The notes: a model not told the origin generated them from the letters alone. A stretch of 52,865 nt of DNA from an uncultured Ruminiclostridium sp. (GCA_947630685.1 CANRII010000003.1:1-52865), one strand, 5' to 3'; counted from the first letter of the stretch, positions 25,931 through 35,935 are shown. A program made the numbers and translations.

Positions 25931-26146
25931 CTTTCTTTCCCTCCGCTGTTTGTTCCGTATATATAAAAATAAGTGTTCTTTTTTGCCACCTAATATTTTA
26001 TCACTTATTAAAAATATGTCAACGACGATTTTTACTTCCGTTAAAAATTTTTCGTTAAATTGGGTCTTTTGAACAAAAGGATAAACCCCGGGTCAAGTTT
26101 TATTGTGATTTTTTTAATTTAATAAAGTTAATTATTTACCGCTCAA

Positions 26147-26175
26147 TTGACAAGTATCTTCTTTTATAGTATAAT
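26147..26175 (+). promoter_or_regulatory. Perfect consensus promoter TTGACA-17-TATAAT for the ior-agu operon
   Basis: TTGACA 26147-26152, 17-bp spacer, TATAAT 26170-26175. Confidence 0.88.
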
Positions 26176-26237
26176 TGAATAAAACCGACAGTGACCCAAG
26201 CCGTCCCGCGTATGAGGCGGCGGAAAGGATATTTATT

Positions 26238-27971
26238 ATGTCAAAGCTGATGTTAGGCAATCAGGCGGTCGCAAGAGGATTGTACGAGGCGGGAGTATCC
26301 GTCATATCCTCCTATCCCGGCACGCCGAGCACGGAGATAACCGAATTTGCGTCAAAATACCCCTCGGATAAAATTTACTGCGAATGGGCGCCGAACGAAA
26401 AGGTCGCCTGCGAGACCGCAGTAGGCGCTAGCATTTCCGGCGCGCGCAGCTTTTGCGCGATGAAGCACGTCGGGCTGAACGTAGCGGCCGACCCGCTGTT
26501 CACCGCCTCCTATACCGGGGTAAACGGCGGTATGGTGATAGCGGTAGCGGACGATCCGGGCATGCACAGCTCCCAAAACGAGCAGGATTCCCGCCATTAC
26601 GCGATAGGCGCAAAGGTACCCTGCCTTGAGCCGTCCGACTCGAAAGAATGTAAAGACTTTACATTGACAGCATACGACATATCGGAAAAATTCGACACAC
26701 CGGTAATTTTAAGGCTTACCACCCGCGTAAGTCATTCCCAGTCCGAGGTCGAGGAGCTCGAGCCGACGGAATACGCCTTAAAGGATTATAACAAGGATAT
26801 CGCAAAATACGTCATGACCCCGGCGAACGCCATTAAAAAGCACGTGCTGGTAGAACAGCGCACCGCCGCTCTTACCGAGTACGCCGAAAGCTGCGCGCTG
26901 AACGTTGTCGAGGACACAGGCTCTGATATCGGCGTGATAACCTCAGGTATCTGTTATCAATACGCTAAAGAGGCGCTGGGGGATAAGGCGAATTATCTTA
27001 AGCTCGGCATGGTAAACCCCTTGCCGGTAAAGCTGATAAAGGATTTTGCCGCTAAGTGCAAAACGGTATATGTGATAGAAGAGCTGGACGACGTTATCGA
27101 AACTCATTGCCGCAGTATCGGAGTAGACGTAGTCGGCAAGGAGAAATTCACCTATCTCGGGGAATATTTCCAAAGCACGATAAAGAAGGTCATACTCGGC
27201 GAAACGGACAGTTTTAAGGAATTTCCCGAGCCGATACCGGTGCGGCCTCCGGTGCTTTGCGCGGGCTGCCCGCACAGGGGTATCTTCTACATACTTAAAA
27301 AGCTCGGCGTTACGGTGAGCGGCGATATAGGCTGCTATACCTTAGGCTCCGCCGCGCCGCTTTCGGCGATGGATACCACGGTATGTATGGGCGCGTCGGT
27401 CAGCGGGCTGCACGGCTTTAACAAAGGCAGACGCGGCGAATATGAGGGCAAGGCGGTCGCGGTGATAGGCGACAGCACCTTTATCCACAGCGGCGTTACC
27501 GGTCTTATAAATATCGCCTACAACCGCAGCAATTCCACCGTGATAATACTGGATAACAGCATAACCGGCATGACCGGCCACCAGAACAATCCCGCGAACG
27601 GAAAGAACATTTACGGCGATCCCGCCGCGGCGGTAGACCTTGAGGCGCTCGCAAGGGCGGTAGGTATAAACAGCGTCAGGGTGGTAGACCCTAACGACCT
27701 TGCCGCCGTCGAACAGGCGGTAAAGGAAGAGCTTGCAAAGCCGGAGCCGTCGGTGATAATCGCACGCAGACCCTGCGCTTTGCTCAAAACCGTAAAGCAC
27801 AAGCCGCCGTTTAAGATAAACGCGGATAAATGCAAAAACTGCAAGTCGTGCATGAGGATAGGCTGTCCGGCTATCTGCTGGGGAGAAAAGCACGTTACGA
27901 TAGATCAGACGTTGTGCGTAGGCTGCGGATTATGTACCCAGCTTTGCAAATTCGGCGCGATAGAAGAATAA
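26238..27971 (+). CDS. iorA: Indolepyruvate ferredoxin oxidoreductase, alpha subunit
   Basis: MSKLMLGNQAVARGLYEAGVSVISSYPGTPSTEI..; CAGCPHRGIFY; C-terminal 2x[4Fe-4S] CKNCKSCMRIGCPAI / CVGCGLCTQLC. The track start at 26175 is an upstream extension. Confidence 0.93.
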   Translation: MSKLMLGNQAVARGLYEAGVSVISSYPGTPSTEITEFASKYPSDKIYCEWAPNEKVACETAVGASISGARSFCAMKHVGLNVAADPLFTASYTGVNGGMVIAVADDPGMHSSQNEQDSRHYAIGAKVPCLEPSDSKECKDFTLTAYDISEKFDTPVILRLTTRVSHSQSEVEELEPTEYALKDYNKDIAKYVMTPANAIKKHVLVEQRTAALTEYAESCALNVVEDTGSDIGVITSGICYQYAKEALGDKANYLKLGMVNPLPVKLIKDFAAKCKTVYVIEELDDVIETHCRSIGVDVVGKEKFTYLGEYFQSTIKKVILGETDSFKEFPEPIPVRPPVLCAGCPHRGIFYILKKLGVTVSGDIGCYTLGSAAPLSAMDTTVCMGASVSGLHGFNKGRRGEYEGKAVAVIGDSTFIHSGVTGLINIAYNRSNSTVIILDNSITGMTGHQNNPANGKNIYGDPAAAVDLEALARAVGINSVRVVDPNDLAAVEQAVKEELAKPEPSVIIARRPCALLKTVKHKPPFKINADKCKNCKSCMRIGCPAICWGEKHVTIDQTLCVGCGLCTQLCKFGAIEE

Positions 27972-27984
27972 AGGCGGTGTTGAT

Positions 27985-28560
27985 ATGAACAAAGCTATAA
28001 TGATAGTAGGAGTCGGCGGACAGGGAACATTGCTTGCCAGCCGTATACTCGGGAATGTGCTTATAAGCTCCGGCAAGCAGGTAAAGGTGAGCGAGGTACA
28101 CGGAATGAGCCAGCGCGGCGGCTCGGTAGTGACTTATATAAAATACGGCGACGAGGTATACAGCCCGGTTATCGAAAAAGGACAGGCGGATATAATAATC
28201 AGCTTTGAGCTACTGGAGGCGGCTCGCTGGATGTCCTATCTTAAAGAGGGCGGCGAGCTTATCACCAACACTCAGCGCATTTCACCGATGCCGGTAATAA
28301 CCGGAGCGCAGAGCTATCCCGAAAATATCGAGGATAAGATACGCGCGGCGGGGGTAAAGCTGACGGCGGTGGACGCTTTGGCGGCGGCGGAAAAGGCGGG
28401 CAGCTCCCGCTCGGTAAACGTCGTGCTGATGGGCGTGCTCTCAAAGCTGCACAATGATTTTGATAAAGAGCTGTGGGAAAAAGCCGTCGAGCAATGCGTT
28501 CCCACTAAAGTGCTGGAGATAAATCAAAAGGCGTTTGCCCTCGGCCGAGAGCTGGTATAA
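27985..28560 (+). CDS. iorB: Indolepyruvate oxidoreductase, beta subunit
   Basis: MIVGVGGQGTLLASRILG..SEVHGMSQRGGSVVTYIKYG; immediately follows iorA. Confidence 0.92.
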   Translation: MNKAIMIVGVGGQGTLLASRILGNVLISSGKQVKVSEVHGMSQRGGSVVTYIKYGDEVYSPVIEKGQADIIISFELLEAARWMSYLKEGGELITNTQRISPMPVITGAQSYPENIEDKIRAAGVKLTAVDALAAAEKAGSSRSVNVVLMGVLSKLHNDFDKELWEKAVEQCVPTKVLEINQKAFALGRELV

Positions 28561-28561
28561 A

Positions 28562-29677
28562 ATGAGAGTGCTTAAAGGCTGCGCGGCAAAGGACGGCTTT
28601 TATCTGCCGGCGGAATTTGAGCGGCAGGCGGGCTGTATCATGATATTCCCCGAACGGGCGGATTCCTGGCAGTATGGGGCGGTAAAGGCGCGTCAGGCGT
28701 TCGCCGCTGTCGCCTCGGAGATAGCAAAGTGCGAAAGCGTCACGGTATTAGCAAGCGCGGCGCAATATAAAAACGCGCGGAGGATAATGCCGGAGTCGGT
28801 CAGAGTAGTGGAAATGTCCACCGACGACGCATGGGCAAGGGATATATCGCCGGAATTTCTAACCGACGGAAAAGGGACTTTGCGCGGGGCGAGCTTCGGC
28901 TTTAACGCGTGGGGCGGACTGTACGACGGGCTGTATTTTCCGTGGGACAAGGACGACGCGGCTTCCGAAAAGCTGTGCGATCTGTTTGACGTCGATATGT
29001 ACGACTGTCACGATTTTATCCTTGAGGGCGGAAGTATCAGCTGCAACGGCAAGGGCACGCTGCTTACCACCGAGGAATGCCTGCTCAGCAAGGGCAGAAA
29101 CTCCTCTCTTACCAAACAGCAGATAGAGCAAAAGCTGTGCGAATTTCTGGGCGTTAAAAAGGTCATATGGTTAAAGCACGGGCTTATCGGCGACGAAACT
29201 AACGGTCATGTGGATAATATCTGCGTATTCTGCGCCGAGGACGAGGTCATACTGTCGTGGGACGAGGATGAAAACAGCGCGCAGCACGCTGTTTGTCGGG
29301 AATGCTCGGAAATCCTCGAAAATTCCACCACCGCCGACGGCAGACCGATAAAGGTGCATAAGATACCCATGCCCTCCCCGGTTTTCATGACCGAAGAGGA
29401 ATGTGCGGGACTGGATTATTTTAACGGAGCGCCCACCCGCTCGGCGGATATACCGCTCGGCGCGAGCTACGTAAATTTGTTTATCGCAAACGACCGCGTG
29501 GTAATGCCGTTTTTCGGTGGGGAGAACGCCGAGGCGGATATTCGAGCTAAAGAGCTTTTGCAAAAAATATTCCCCGACCGAAAAGTGACGGGGATATACG
29601 CGCGGGATATTCTTATAGGCGGCGGGAATATCCATTGTATAACGCATCAGATACCGGAAAGGCGGTGCCGAAATTGA
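28562..29677 (+). CDS. aguA: Agmatine deiminase
   Basis: MRVLKGCAAKDGFYLPAEFERQAGCIMIFPERADSW.. and GGGNIHCITHQIP (catalytic Cys region). Confidence 0.92.
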   Translation: MRVLKGCAAKDGFYLPAEFERQAGCIMIFPERADSWQYGAVKARQAFAAVASEIAKCESVTVLASAAQYKNARRIMPESVRVVEMSTDDAWARDISPEFLTDGKGTLRGASFGFNAWGGLYDGLYFPWDKDDAASEKLCDLFDVDMYDCHDFILEGGSISCNGKGTLLTTEECLLSKGRNSSLTKQQIEQKLCEFLGVKKVIWLKHGLIGDETNGHVDNICVFCAEDEVILSWDEDENSAQHAVCRECSEILENSTTADGRPIKVHKIPMPSPVFMTEEECAGLDYFNGAPTRSADIPLGASYVNLFIANDRVVMPFFGGENAEADIRAKELLQKIFPDRKVTGIYARDILIGGGNIHCITHQIPERRCRN

Positions 29678-30552
29678 AAAAACTTACCTTGGCGGCGGTC
29701 CAGATGTCCTGCTGTGAGGAGCGGGAGGAAAACATTGAAAAGGCGGTCGGCTTTGTTTATGAGGCGGCGGACAAAGGCGCGGATATAATACTGCTGCCGG
29801 AGCTGTTTGAAACGCCGTATTTCTGCCAGCAGAGAAATTACGATTTTTACTACATGGCGGAAAAGACCGAGGACAACCCCGCGGTAAAGCGGCTGTGCGC
29901 GGCTGCGCGGCAGACCGGCGCGGTGATACCGGTCAGTTTTTATGAAAAATGCGGGAACACCGCTTTTAATTCCGTTGCCGTGATAGACGCGGACGGTACT
30001 GTGCTCGGAGTGTACCGCAAAAGTCATATCCCGGACGACCATTTCTATCAGGAGAAATTTTACTTTTCGCCCGGCGACACCGGATTTAAGGTATGGGATA
30101 CCAAATTCGGGAAAATAGGCGTGGGTATATGCTGGGATCAATGGTTCCCGGAGGCGGCGCGCTGCATGGCGCTTATGGGCGCGCAGCTGTTATTATATCC
30201 CACCGCGATAGGCAGCGAGCCGATACTTGAATGCGACTCTATGCCGCATTGGCGCAGAGCTATGCAGGGTCACGCGGCGGCGAATCTCGTTCCGGTAGCG
30301 GCGGCGAACCGCATAGGCACCGAGTACGTTTATCCTTCTGAGGAAAATCAGCGGCAAAGCTCCTCGCTGACGTTCTACGGCTCGTCGTTCATCACCGACG
30401 CGACCGGAAAAATAATAGCCGGAGCCGACCGCAAAACGGAGGGGATAATAACGGCAGAGTTAAATCCCGACGCGAACGAGGAATTACGGCAAAGCTGGGG
30501 AGTTTTCCGCGACCGCCGTCCGGAGCTTTACGGGAGATTGTTACAATACTGA
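29674..30552 (+). CDS. aguB: N-carbamoylputrescine amidase (TTG start overlapping the aguA stop)
   Basis: Nitrilase-fold: LLPELFETPYFCQ, GVGICWDQWFPEAARCMALMGAQLLLYPTAIGSEP; TTGA overlap with the aguA stop. Confidence 0.92.
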   Translation: MKKLTLAAVQMSCCEEREENIEKAVGFVYEAADKGADIILLPELFETPYFCQQRNYDFYYMAEKTEDNPAVKRLCAAARQTGAVIPVSFYEKCGNTAFNSVAVIDADGTVLGVYRKSHIPDDHFYQEKFYFSPGDTGFKVWDTKFGKIGVGICWDQWFPEAARCMALMGAQLLLYPTAIGSEPILECDSMPHWRRAMQGHAAANLVPVAAANRIGTEYVYPSEENQRQSSSLTFYGSSFITDATGKIIAGADRKTEGIITAELNPDANEELRQSWGVFRDRRPELYGRLLQY

Positions 30553-30556
30553 ATCT

Positions 30557-30585
30557 AAAAAGTCCGTTTTCAAAGCGGACTTTTT
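30557..30585. terminator. Bidirectional terminator between aguB and sigF
   Basis: AAAAAGTCCG-TTTTCAAAG-CGGACTTTTT. Confidence 0.88.
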
Positions 30586-31247
30586 TAATATATAAGTTCT
30601 TTTCTAAGCTGCTCGAGTATCTTCTTTTCTCTGCGGGAGACCTGAACCTGCGTCATACCGAGCAGCTCGGCGGTCCTGCTTTGGGTGAGCTCCTCTCCGT
30701 AACGCAGCCAGATAAGTCTGCGGTCGTCGGCGTTCAGTCTGTCCAGCGACTGGCGCAGCGCTATTTTCTCCACCGATAAGGCTTGCGGCGGCTCTACCGC
30801 TATATCCGCCTGCTTTCCCTCGTCGTCATCGTCGTAAACGGTGAGCGACAACGCGGGCTGTGACGCCGAAAGCGCCATCGCCGCCTGCTCGCAGCTTATC
30901 CCCAATCGGTCGGCAAGCTCGCTGAGTCTTGGTTCCTGTCCCTCCTTTTGCAGTTCCTCCTTAAGCCGATATATTTTGATAGAAAGCTCCTTTAACGGCC
31001 GGCTCACCTTGACCGCGCCGCTGTCGCGGAATAATTGCTTTATCTCTCCGAGTATCACCGGTACGGCGTAGGTGGAGAATTTCAGCCCGCGTTCCGGCTC
31101 GAAGCGGTTGCCGGCTTTCACAAGACCCATAAGTCCCGCGGAATAAAGCTCCTCGTAATCTATGCCGCGCCCGCGGAATTTTCCCGCCAGAGAATGTACC
31201 AGCGCTATATGCTCGGTGATGAAAGAATTGTCGTGCTCTGCGCTCAT
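30585..31247 (-). CDS. sigF: RNA polymerase sporulation sigma factor F
   Basis: SigB/F/G-family sigma-70 protein downstream of spoIIAA-spoIIAB. Confidence 0.92.
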   Translation of the reverse strand: MSAEHDNSFITEHIALVHSLAGKFRGRGIDYEELYSAGLMGLVKAGNRFEPERGLKFSTYAVPVILGEIKQLFRDSGAVKVSRPLKELSIKIYRLKEELQKEGQEPRLSELADRLGISCEQAAMALSASQPALSLTVYDDDDEGKQADIAVEPPQALSVEKIALRQSLDRLNADDRRLIWLRYGEELTQSRTAELLGMTQVQVSRREKKILEQLRKELIY

Positions 31248-31681
31248 TTTTTGCCTAGCTTCTTTTCCATTATTACGGTAGTTCCGCGCCCCGGAGAGGA
31301 GGATACTTTCAGCCGGTCGGTAAAGCTCTCCATCACCGAAAAGCCCAGCCCCGCGCTCTCCCCGTACTGCGACGTGGTGAACAGCGGGGTCATAGCCTGC
31401 TTTATGTCCTCTATGCCGCAGCCCTTGTCCCGCACCTTTATGTAAATACCGCCGTCATACAGCCGCGCGGTCAGCTCTATTTCTCCGACGGTATCGGGGT
31501 AGGCGTGCACTATGCAGTTTGTCACCGCCTCGGACACCGCCGAGCGCAGGTCGCTGAGCTCCTCCACCGTCGGGTCAAGCTGCGCGGCAAACGCCGCCAC
31601 CGCAGAGCGCGCAAAGCTCTCGTTTCGGGACAACGCGGGTATTTTCAGCTTAAAGCTGTTGTTGTATTGTTTTTTCGACAT
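31244..31681 (-). CDS. spoIIAB: Anti-sigma F factor
   Basis: SEAVTNCIVHAYPDTVGEIEL, VRDKGCGIEDIKQAMTPLFTT, SAGLGFSVMESFTD (HATPase_c); operon context. Confidence 0.92.
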   Translation of the reverse strand: MSKKQYNNSFKLKIPALSRNESFARSAVAAFAAQLDPTVEELSDLRSAVSEAVTNCIVHAYPDTVGEIELTARLYDGGIYIKVRDKGCGIEDIKQAMTPLFTTSQYGESAGLGFSVMESFTDRLKVSSSPGRGTTVIMEKKLGKK

Positions 31682-31682
31682 T

Positions 31683-32006
31683 TTATTTTGCTCCTTTTCG
31701 GTCGTCGTTTATGATAAGTCGGGTAAGTCCCGCCAGCATAAGCAGCTTTCGCACCGGAGGGGAGGGATTTTTCACCGCCAGCCCGCCGCCGAGCGATTCC
31801 ATAAGGCGCTGCCTGCCTAAGATAAGCCCTATGCCGGAGCTGTCGCAGAATTCTACCCCGGACAATTCCATTATCAGCATGGAGGGCATACTGCGTTCTA
31901 TCTCGCCGTCTAAGCGTATCCGTATTTCGGAGGCGGTGTGGTGGTCGATATCGCCGCCTATCGCCGCACAAAGATATTTGTCGCCGTGAGTAATGTTCAG
32001 CTTCAT
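31683..32006 (-). CDS. spoIIAA: Anti-sigma F factor antagonist
   Basis: STAS domain; MELSGVEFCDSSGIGLILGRQRLM; operon context. Confidence 0.92.
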   Translation of the reverse strand: MKLNITHGDKYLCAAIGGDIDHHTASEIRIRLDGEIERSMPSMLIMELSGVEFCDSSGIGLILGRQRLMESLGGGLAVKNPSPPVRKLLMLAGLTRLIINDDRKGAK

Positions 32007-32094
32007 AATGCCTGTCCTTTCTTTTTATGACATTGTAGCATAATGTTTTTGAAAAAACGCTCGAAAAAAGGGAACGAAAAAATTTTTTCATAAA

Positions 32095-32130
32095 AATAAG
32101 ACTGCCGCTTTTACCGGCGGCAGCCTTATT
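32095..32130 (-). terminator. Terminator of the LicD-fusion gene
   Basis: AATAAG.CTGCCGC...GCGGCAG.CTTATT stem-loop followed on the minus strand by TTATTTTTATG. Confidence 0.8.
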
Positions 32131-32131
32131 A

Positions 32132-34111
32132 TCATTCCGTCTTATCGGTTTTCATCTTTTCATACAGCTCTCCGCGAAAGTCCATCTGATGGAAATCGCC
32201 GTTTTCGGTTTCCCGAAAAAGCTTATCTCCGAGGTCTATGCGGATAACGTCATGGACGGAGTTTCTGTCGGAGAACGGCAGCAGCTCCATGTACTTTTCC
32301 CCGTACCAATGCTTAAGATAATCGTCGTACCTTTTAAGCACCGGCAGCGAATGCCCGCAAAAATCTTTATAGGTTATCTCGTCGAACCATTCCGACGGGA
32401 ACGCGCCGACCTTCTTAAGATTGAACCCACTGCCGTCTATACGGAAATGCGTATCCTTTTTTTCGTACTGCTCCAGCAGCCTTATATATAAATGTCTGAA
32501 AAACGTGGTGGGGAACAGCCGCATTATCGGCAGCATTACCAGCGAGAAATAATAATGTATATGCTTTCTCGGACGATTTACCCACCTCATGCCCAGCACG
32601 CGGCGCATTATCTGTATCTTGCGGATATGGCGCGCCTGCTTTTTCGGCTTGTCGGAGGTCTTGTAATATACGAAAATGTCGATATATACGCCGTTGTGCA
32701 TTTTGAACTGATTTGCGTAAGAGGTGGAGAACACGGTGTTTTCAACGCGTATTTTATCGTGGATATAAAGGCTCTCCGGCTCAAGGTCGGTGGTCTGATA
32801 GAAATAATTATGAGTAAGCTCCGGCGGGCAGACCTTTACGAATTTTTTGTAATCCTCCGGCAGCATTCCTATATCCATATCGTCGTCCCACGGGATAAAG
32901 CCGCCGTGCCGCAAAGCGCCGAGCATGCTTCCTCCGGCGAGAAAATACTTTATATCATGCTTTTTGCATATCTCGTCTACCTGAAGGATAAGCTCCAGCT
33001 CTAACTGCCTTATGCGGTCTATCTTGCCGTAATAAACGTCTATTTTTCTGGTGACGTAATGCTCGTTGTCCTCTAACGCGGAGAGCGCGGTGGCGTGTAT
33101 CGATTCTCTTAAATTAGTGGACATCGCCTTGGACTTCTTCGCGCCGACTATGAATTTTATCTTGCGGGGATTAAGCACGTGATAGCGCATGATATCGCTG
33201 GGTTCGCCCTCGGTCTTAAGCTCTATTTTAAGGTGAGTGAACAGCGTATACAGATCGTAGATAAGCTCGAACAGGGAAAAATGCCAAGAGCTTATCTGGT
33301 ATATGTTGCCGTTTATGTCCGCGACGGCGACTATCATTGTCTTTATCACCGCGTCTTTGATATATGAAGCCGACCAGTATTCCACCCTGGCGTCGGCAGG
33401 CGCGGTTATCGAACCCGAATTTTTTATCTCGGAAATAAATTTCTGCAAGGTAACTCCGCTGTCGTCCGGTATATGCGGGCCTATCAGCGTATCTATGCGT
33501 ATCGCGTTTATTTTGAGCGTTTCGGCGTAGCCGCGGCATACCTCCTCTAACCTAAGCAATGTATGCGGCGCGCTGCCCGGCTCGGCGTTGCGGTAAACCA
33601 CCTCGTATTCTCTTTCAGAAATGCCGTATAACCCCTCCGGCAGGGTATCTATAGGGGGTATATATACCGCGTGCAAAAATACGCAGCCGTCGATTCCCGA
33701 GGCATAATCAAGATAGCTTTTCAGCAGTTCGCAGCGCTTGTCCGCGTCGGTAGGCTTGCGAAGATTTGTAAAGAAAACTATCAGCGTCTTTGTTTTATCG
33801 TCAAGTCCCGCGTCGATGATCTTTGCGGGAGCATCCTCTTTAAGCTGTGCCAGCGCGTCGTATCTTGTCACTATATCAGGAAATTTGTCGTTTATAAACC
33901 GCTCAAAAAAGTCGTCTTTTCCTCCGTCCTCATAGACAAGGCTTATCACGGCGGGCTTTTCCTCCGTAACATTTCGCGCCAAAGCGGCGGCGAGGTAATA
34001 GGAATAAGGGTGCCCGTCGCAAACGATGACGCAGTTATTGAATTTCATCATGCCAAGCGAGGATATCTGTTTTCCCGCGCTGTTTACTATATCATATACA
34101 TATTCGCTCAT
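32132..34111 (-). CDS. LicD family protein with N-terminal epimerase-like (extended SDR) domain
   Basis: C-terminal half: KYFLAGGSMLGALRHGGFIPWDDDMDIGM (LicD nucleotidyltransferase signature). N-terminal half resembles a degenerate SDR/epimerase (SEREYEVVYRNAE..LRLEEVCRGYAETLKINAIRIDTLIGPHIPDD). Confidence 0.85.
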   Translation of the reverse strand: MSEYVYDIVNSAGKQISSLGMMKFNNCVIVCDGHPYSYYLAAALARNVTEEKPAVISLVYEDGGKDDFFERFINDKFPDIVTRYDALAQLKEDAPAKIIDAGLDDKTKTLIVFFTNLRKPTDADKRCELLKSYLDYASGIDGCVFLHAVYIPPIDTLPEGLYGISEREYEVVYRNAEPGSAPHTLLRLEEVCRGYAETLKINAIRIDTLIGPHIPDDSGVTLQKFISEIKNSGSITAPADARVEYWSASYIKDAVIKTMIVAVADINGNIYQISSWHFSLFELIYDLYTLFTHLKIELKTEGEPSDIMRYHVLNPRKIKFIVGAKKSKAMSTNLRESIHATALSALEDNEHYVTRKIDVYYGKIDRIRQLELELILQVDEICKKHDIKYFLAGGSMLGALRHGGFIPWDDDMDIGMLPEDYKKFVKVCPPELTHNYFYQTTDLEPESLYIHDKIRVENTVFSTSYANQFKMHNGVYIDIFVYYKTSDKPKKQARHIRKIQIMRRVLGMRWVNRPRKHIHYYFSLVMLPIMRLFPTTFFRHLYIRLLEQYEKKDTHFRIDGSGFNLKKVGAFPSEWFDEITYKDFCGHSLPVLKRYDDYLKHWYGEKYMELLPFSDRNSVHDVIRIDLGDKLFRETENGDFHQMDFRGELYEKMKTDKTE

Positions 34112-34153
34112 ATTTGTTTCGCGCCGCGGCGCATTTTCTCCTTAAGGTAATTT

Positions 34154-35191
34154 TCAGCGCATGCTTTCGGTCATTTTTTCAAGGCCGGTGCGCAGATCGA
34201 CCTTTTCCGTCCAGCCCAGACCTTTGAGCTTTTTATTGGACAGTACCGAATCCTTTATCGGTGAGAACTTGCTTTTTTCCTCCTCGGTAGGCAGGTCAAA
34301 GCGGAGCGTCACGCCCTCGTCCTTATATATATCCTCCAGCGTTTTGCCGATATTTGCGATAGTGGTAGTGCAAAGCGACGAGGCGATATTATACGCCTGC
34401 CTGTCCTCGCCCGATAGCAGCACGGTAAGCAGTCCCGAAACAGCGTCGGATATATAGGTGTAGGAGCGAAGCTGCTCGCCCTTGCTTTTAAGCGCCATTT
34501 CCCCGCGCTGTGCGGCGGCTCTTGTAAGTATAGCCACCACCTTGGAATCGTCCTTTTTTATCCCCGCGCCGAAGATGTAGCTGAGTCTTCCGATAGAAAC
34601 GTTCAGCCCGTACTGGGCGGAAAAGCACACCGCCGCCGTTTCGCACGCCTTTTTGCTGATAGGATAGCAAGAGCGGAGATTTACCGCGTCTATCCTACCG
34701 TATTTATCCTCCGGCGTTTCTCCCCCGTCGGTATTGCCGTATATCTCTATAGTGGAAACGTACAGGAATTTTTCGGCGTTGCAGCGCTTTGCAAGCTCCA
34801 GCATATTAAAAGTACCGTAAAAGTTGGTCTTCATCGTGCCGACGGGATCCGCGGCGTATTCTTTAGGCGCGGCGTTGCTGGCGCAATGTATCACATAATC
34901 AGCGCCGCCGCCGTAATTTATCCCGTCGGTAACGTCGCCCTGTACAAACTCCATAAGTCCGGTATTTGAATACTGCCGGAACATTTCCGCTGCGCGCGGT
35001 ACATTCCTTACCAAAGCGGCTATTTTTATCTTTTCGCCGTAATTCATGCTTCTGTACATAAGCGCGCGGATAAGGCAGGAGCCGATAAAGCCGGTCGCTC
35101 CGGTGATGAACACAGTCTTTCCGTCAAGCCGTTTCCAGTCGATAAAGCCGCTTTCTGCGACCTGCTGTGCGTCCTGTTGTAAAATATCCAT
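34154..35191 (-). CDS. NAD-dependent epimerase/dehydratase
   Basis: VFITGATGFIGSCLIRAL, VIHCASNAAP, YVSTIEIYG, YPISKKACE. Confidence 0.92.
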   Translation of the reverse strand: MDILQQDAQQVAESGFIDWKRLDGKTVFITGATGFIGSCLIRALMYRSMNYGEKIKIAALVRNVPRAAEMFRQYSNTGLMEFVQGDVTDGINYGGGADYVIHCASNAAPKEYAADPVGTMKTNFYGTFNMLELAKRCNAEKFLYVSTIEIYGNTDGGETPEDKYGRIDAVNLRSCYPISKKACETAAVCFSAQYGLNVSIGRLSYIFGAGIKKDDSKVVAILTRAAAQRGEMALKSKGEQLRSYTYISDAVSGLLTVLLSGEDRQAYNIASSLCTTTIANIGKTLEDIYKDEGVTLRFDLPTEEEKSKFSPIKDSVLSNKKLKGLGWTEKVDLRTGLEKMTESMR

Positions 35192-35201
35192 ATATCCTCC
35201 G

Positions 35202-35909
35202 TCAGCCGTTTTCTCTTTCCATCTGAGTGAGGTACGCCTCTAAAAGCGCGATATCCTCCGCGGTGGTTATCTTGAAATTGGAGTTCTGTCCCAGCACGAA
35301 ATGCACCGTTTCTCCCAGTTCCACTAACAGCGTGCAGGTAGCGACGGTGTCGGTTATCCCGCGCTTTTTCGCTTCCTCATGCGCCCAGATAAACTTGCCG
35401 AGCCTTAAGCTCTGCGGGGTCTGAGTACGCCAGATAAGGCTTCTGTCCACCACCTTGCTTGAGGTCTCCTTATCCTCGCTGTACAGCAGCGCTTCCGTTG
35501 CGGGGATACTGGTTATCGCGGTGCCGAATTCCACCACGCCCGCGATATTTGCGTGGATTATATCGTCGGACAGCAGCGGGCGCACCGCGTCGTGGATAAC
35601 GATTATATCGTCCTCGTCGCAGTCGGCTCTGAGCGCCTCCATGCCGTTTCTGAGAGATTCCATTCCGGTCTTGCCGCCGGGTATTATCCATTTCAGCTTG
35701 GTTATACCGTAACGCTGAACGTACTTTCTGAGTATATCCTCCCAGCCTTTAAGACATACCACCGCGATAGCGTCTATCGAGGAATTTTTCTGGAACGCCT
35801 CCAGCGTATAGATTATAATAGGCTTGCCCTTTACCACTATAAACTGCTTGGGCGTGGTATTGTTCATTCTTGCGCCGACTCCTCCGGCTATGACCAGTCC
35901 GATGTTCAT
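35202..35909 (-). CDS. IspD/TarI-family cytidylyltransferase
   Basis: VIAGGVGARMNNTTPKQFIVVKGKPIIIYTLEAF, VIHDAVRPLLSDDII, RTQTPQSLRL; context suggests a surface-polymer role. Confidence 0.88.
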   Translation of the reverse strand: MNIGLVIAGGVGARMNNTTPKQFIVVKGKPIIIYTLEAFQKNSSIDAIAVVCLKGWEDILRKYVQRYGITKLKWIIPGGKTGMESLRNGMEALRADCDEDDIIVIHDAVRPLLSDDIIHANIAGVVEFGTAITSIPATEALLYSEDKETSSKVVDRSLIWRTQTPQSLRLGKFIWAHEEAKKRGITDTVATCTLLVELGETVHFVLGQNSNFKITTAEDIALLEAYLTQMERENG

Positions 35910-35935
35910 ATTGTTTCCTTTCCCGCACGCGATAA

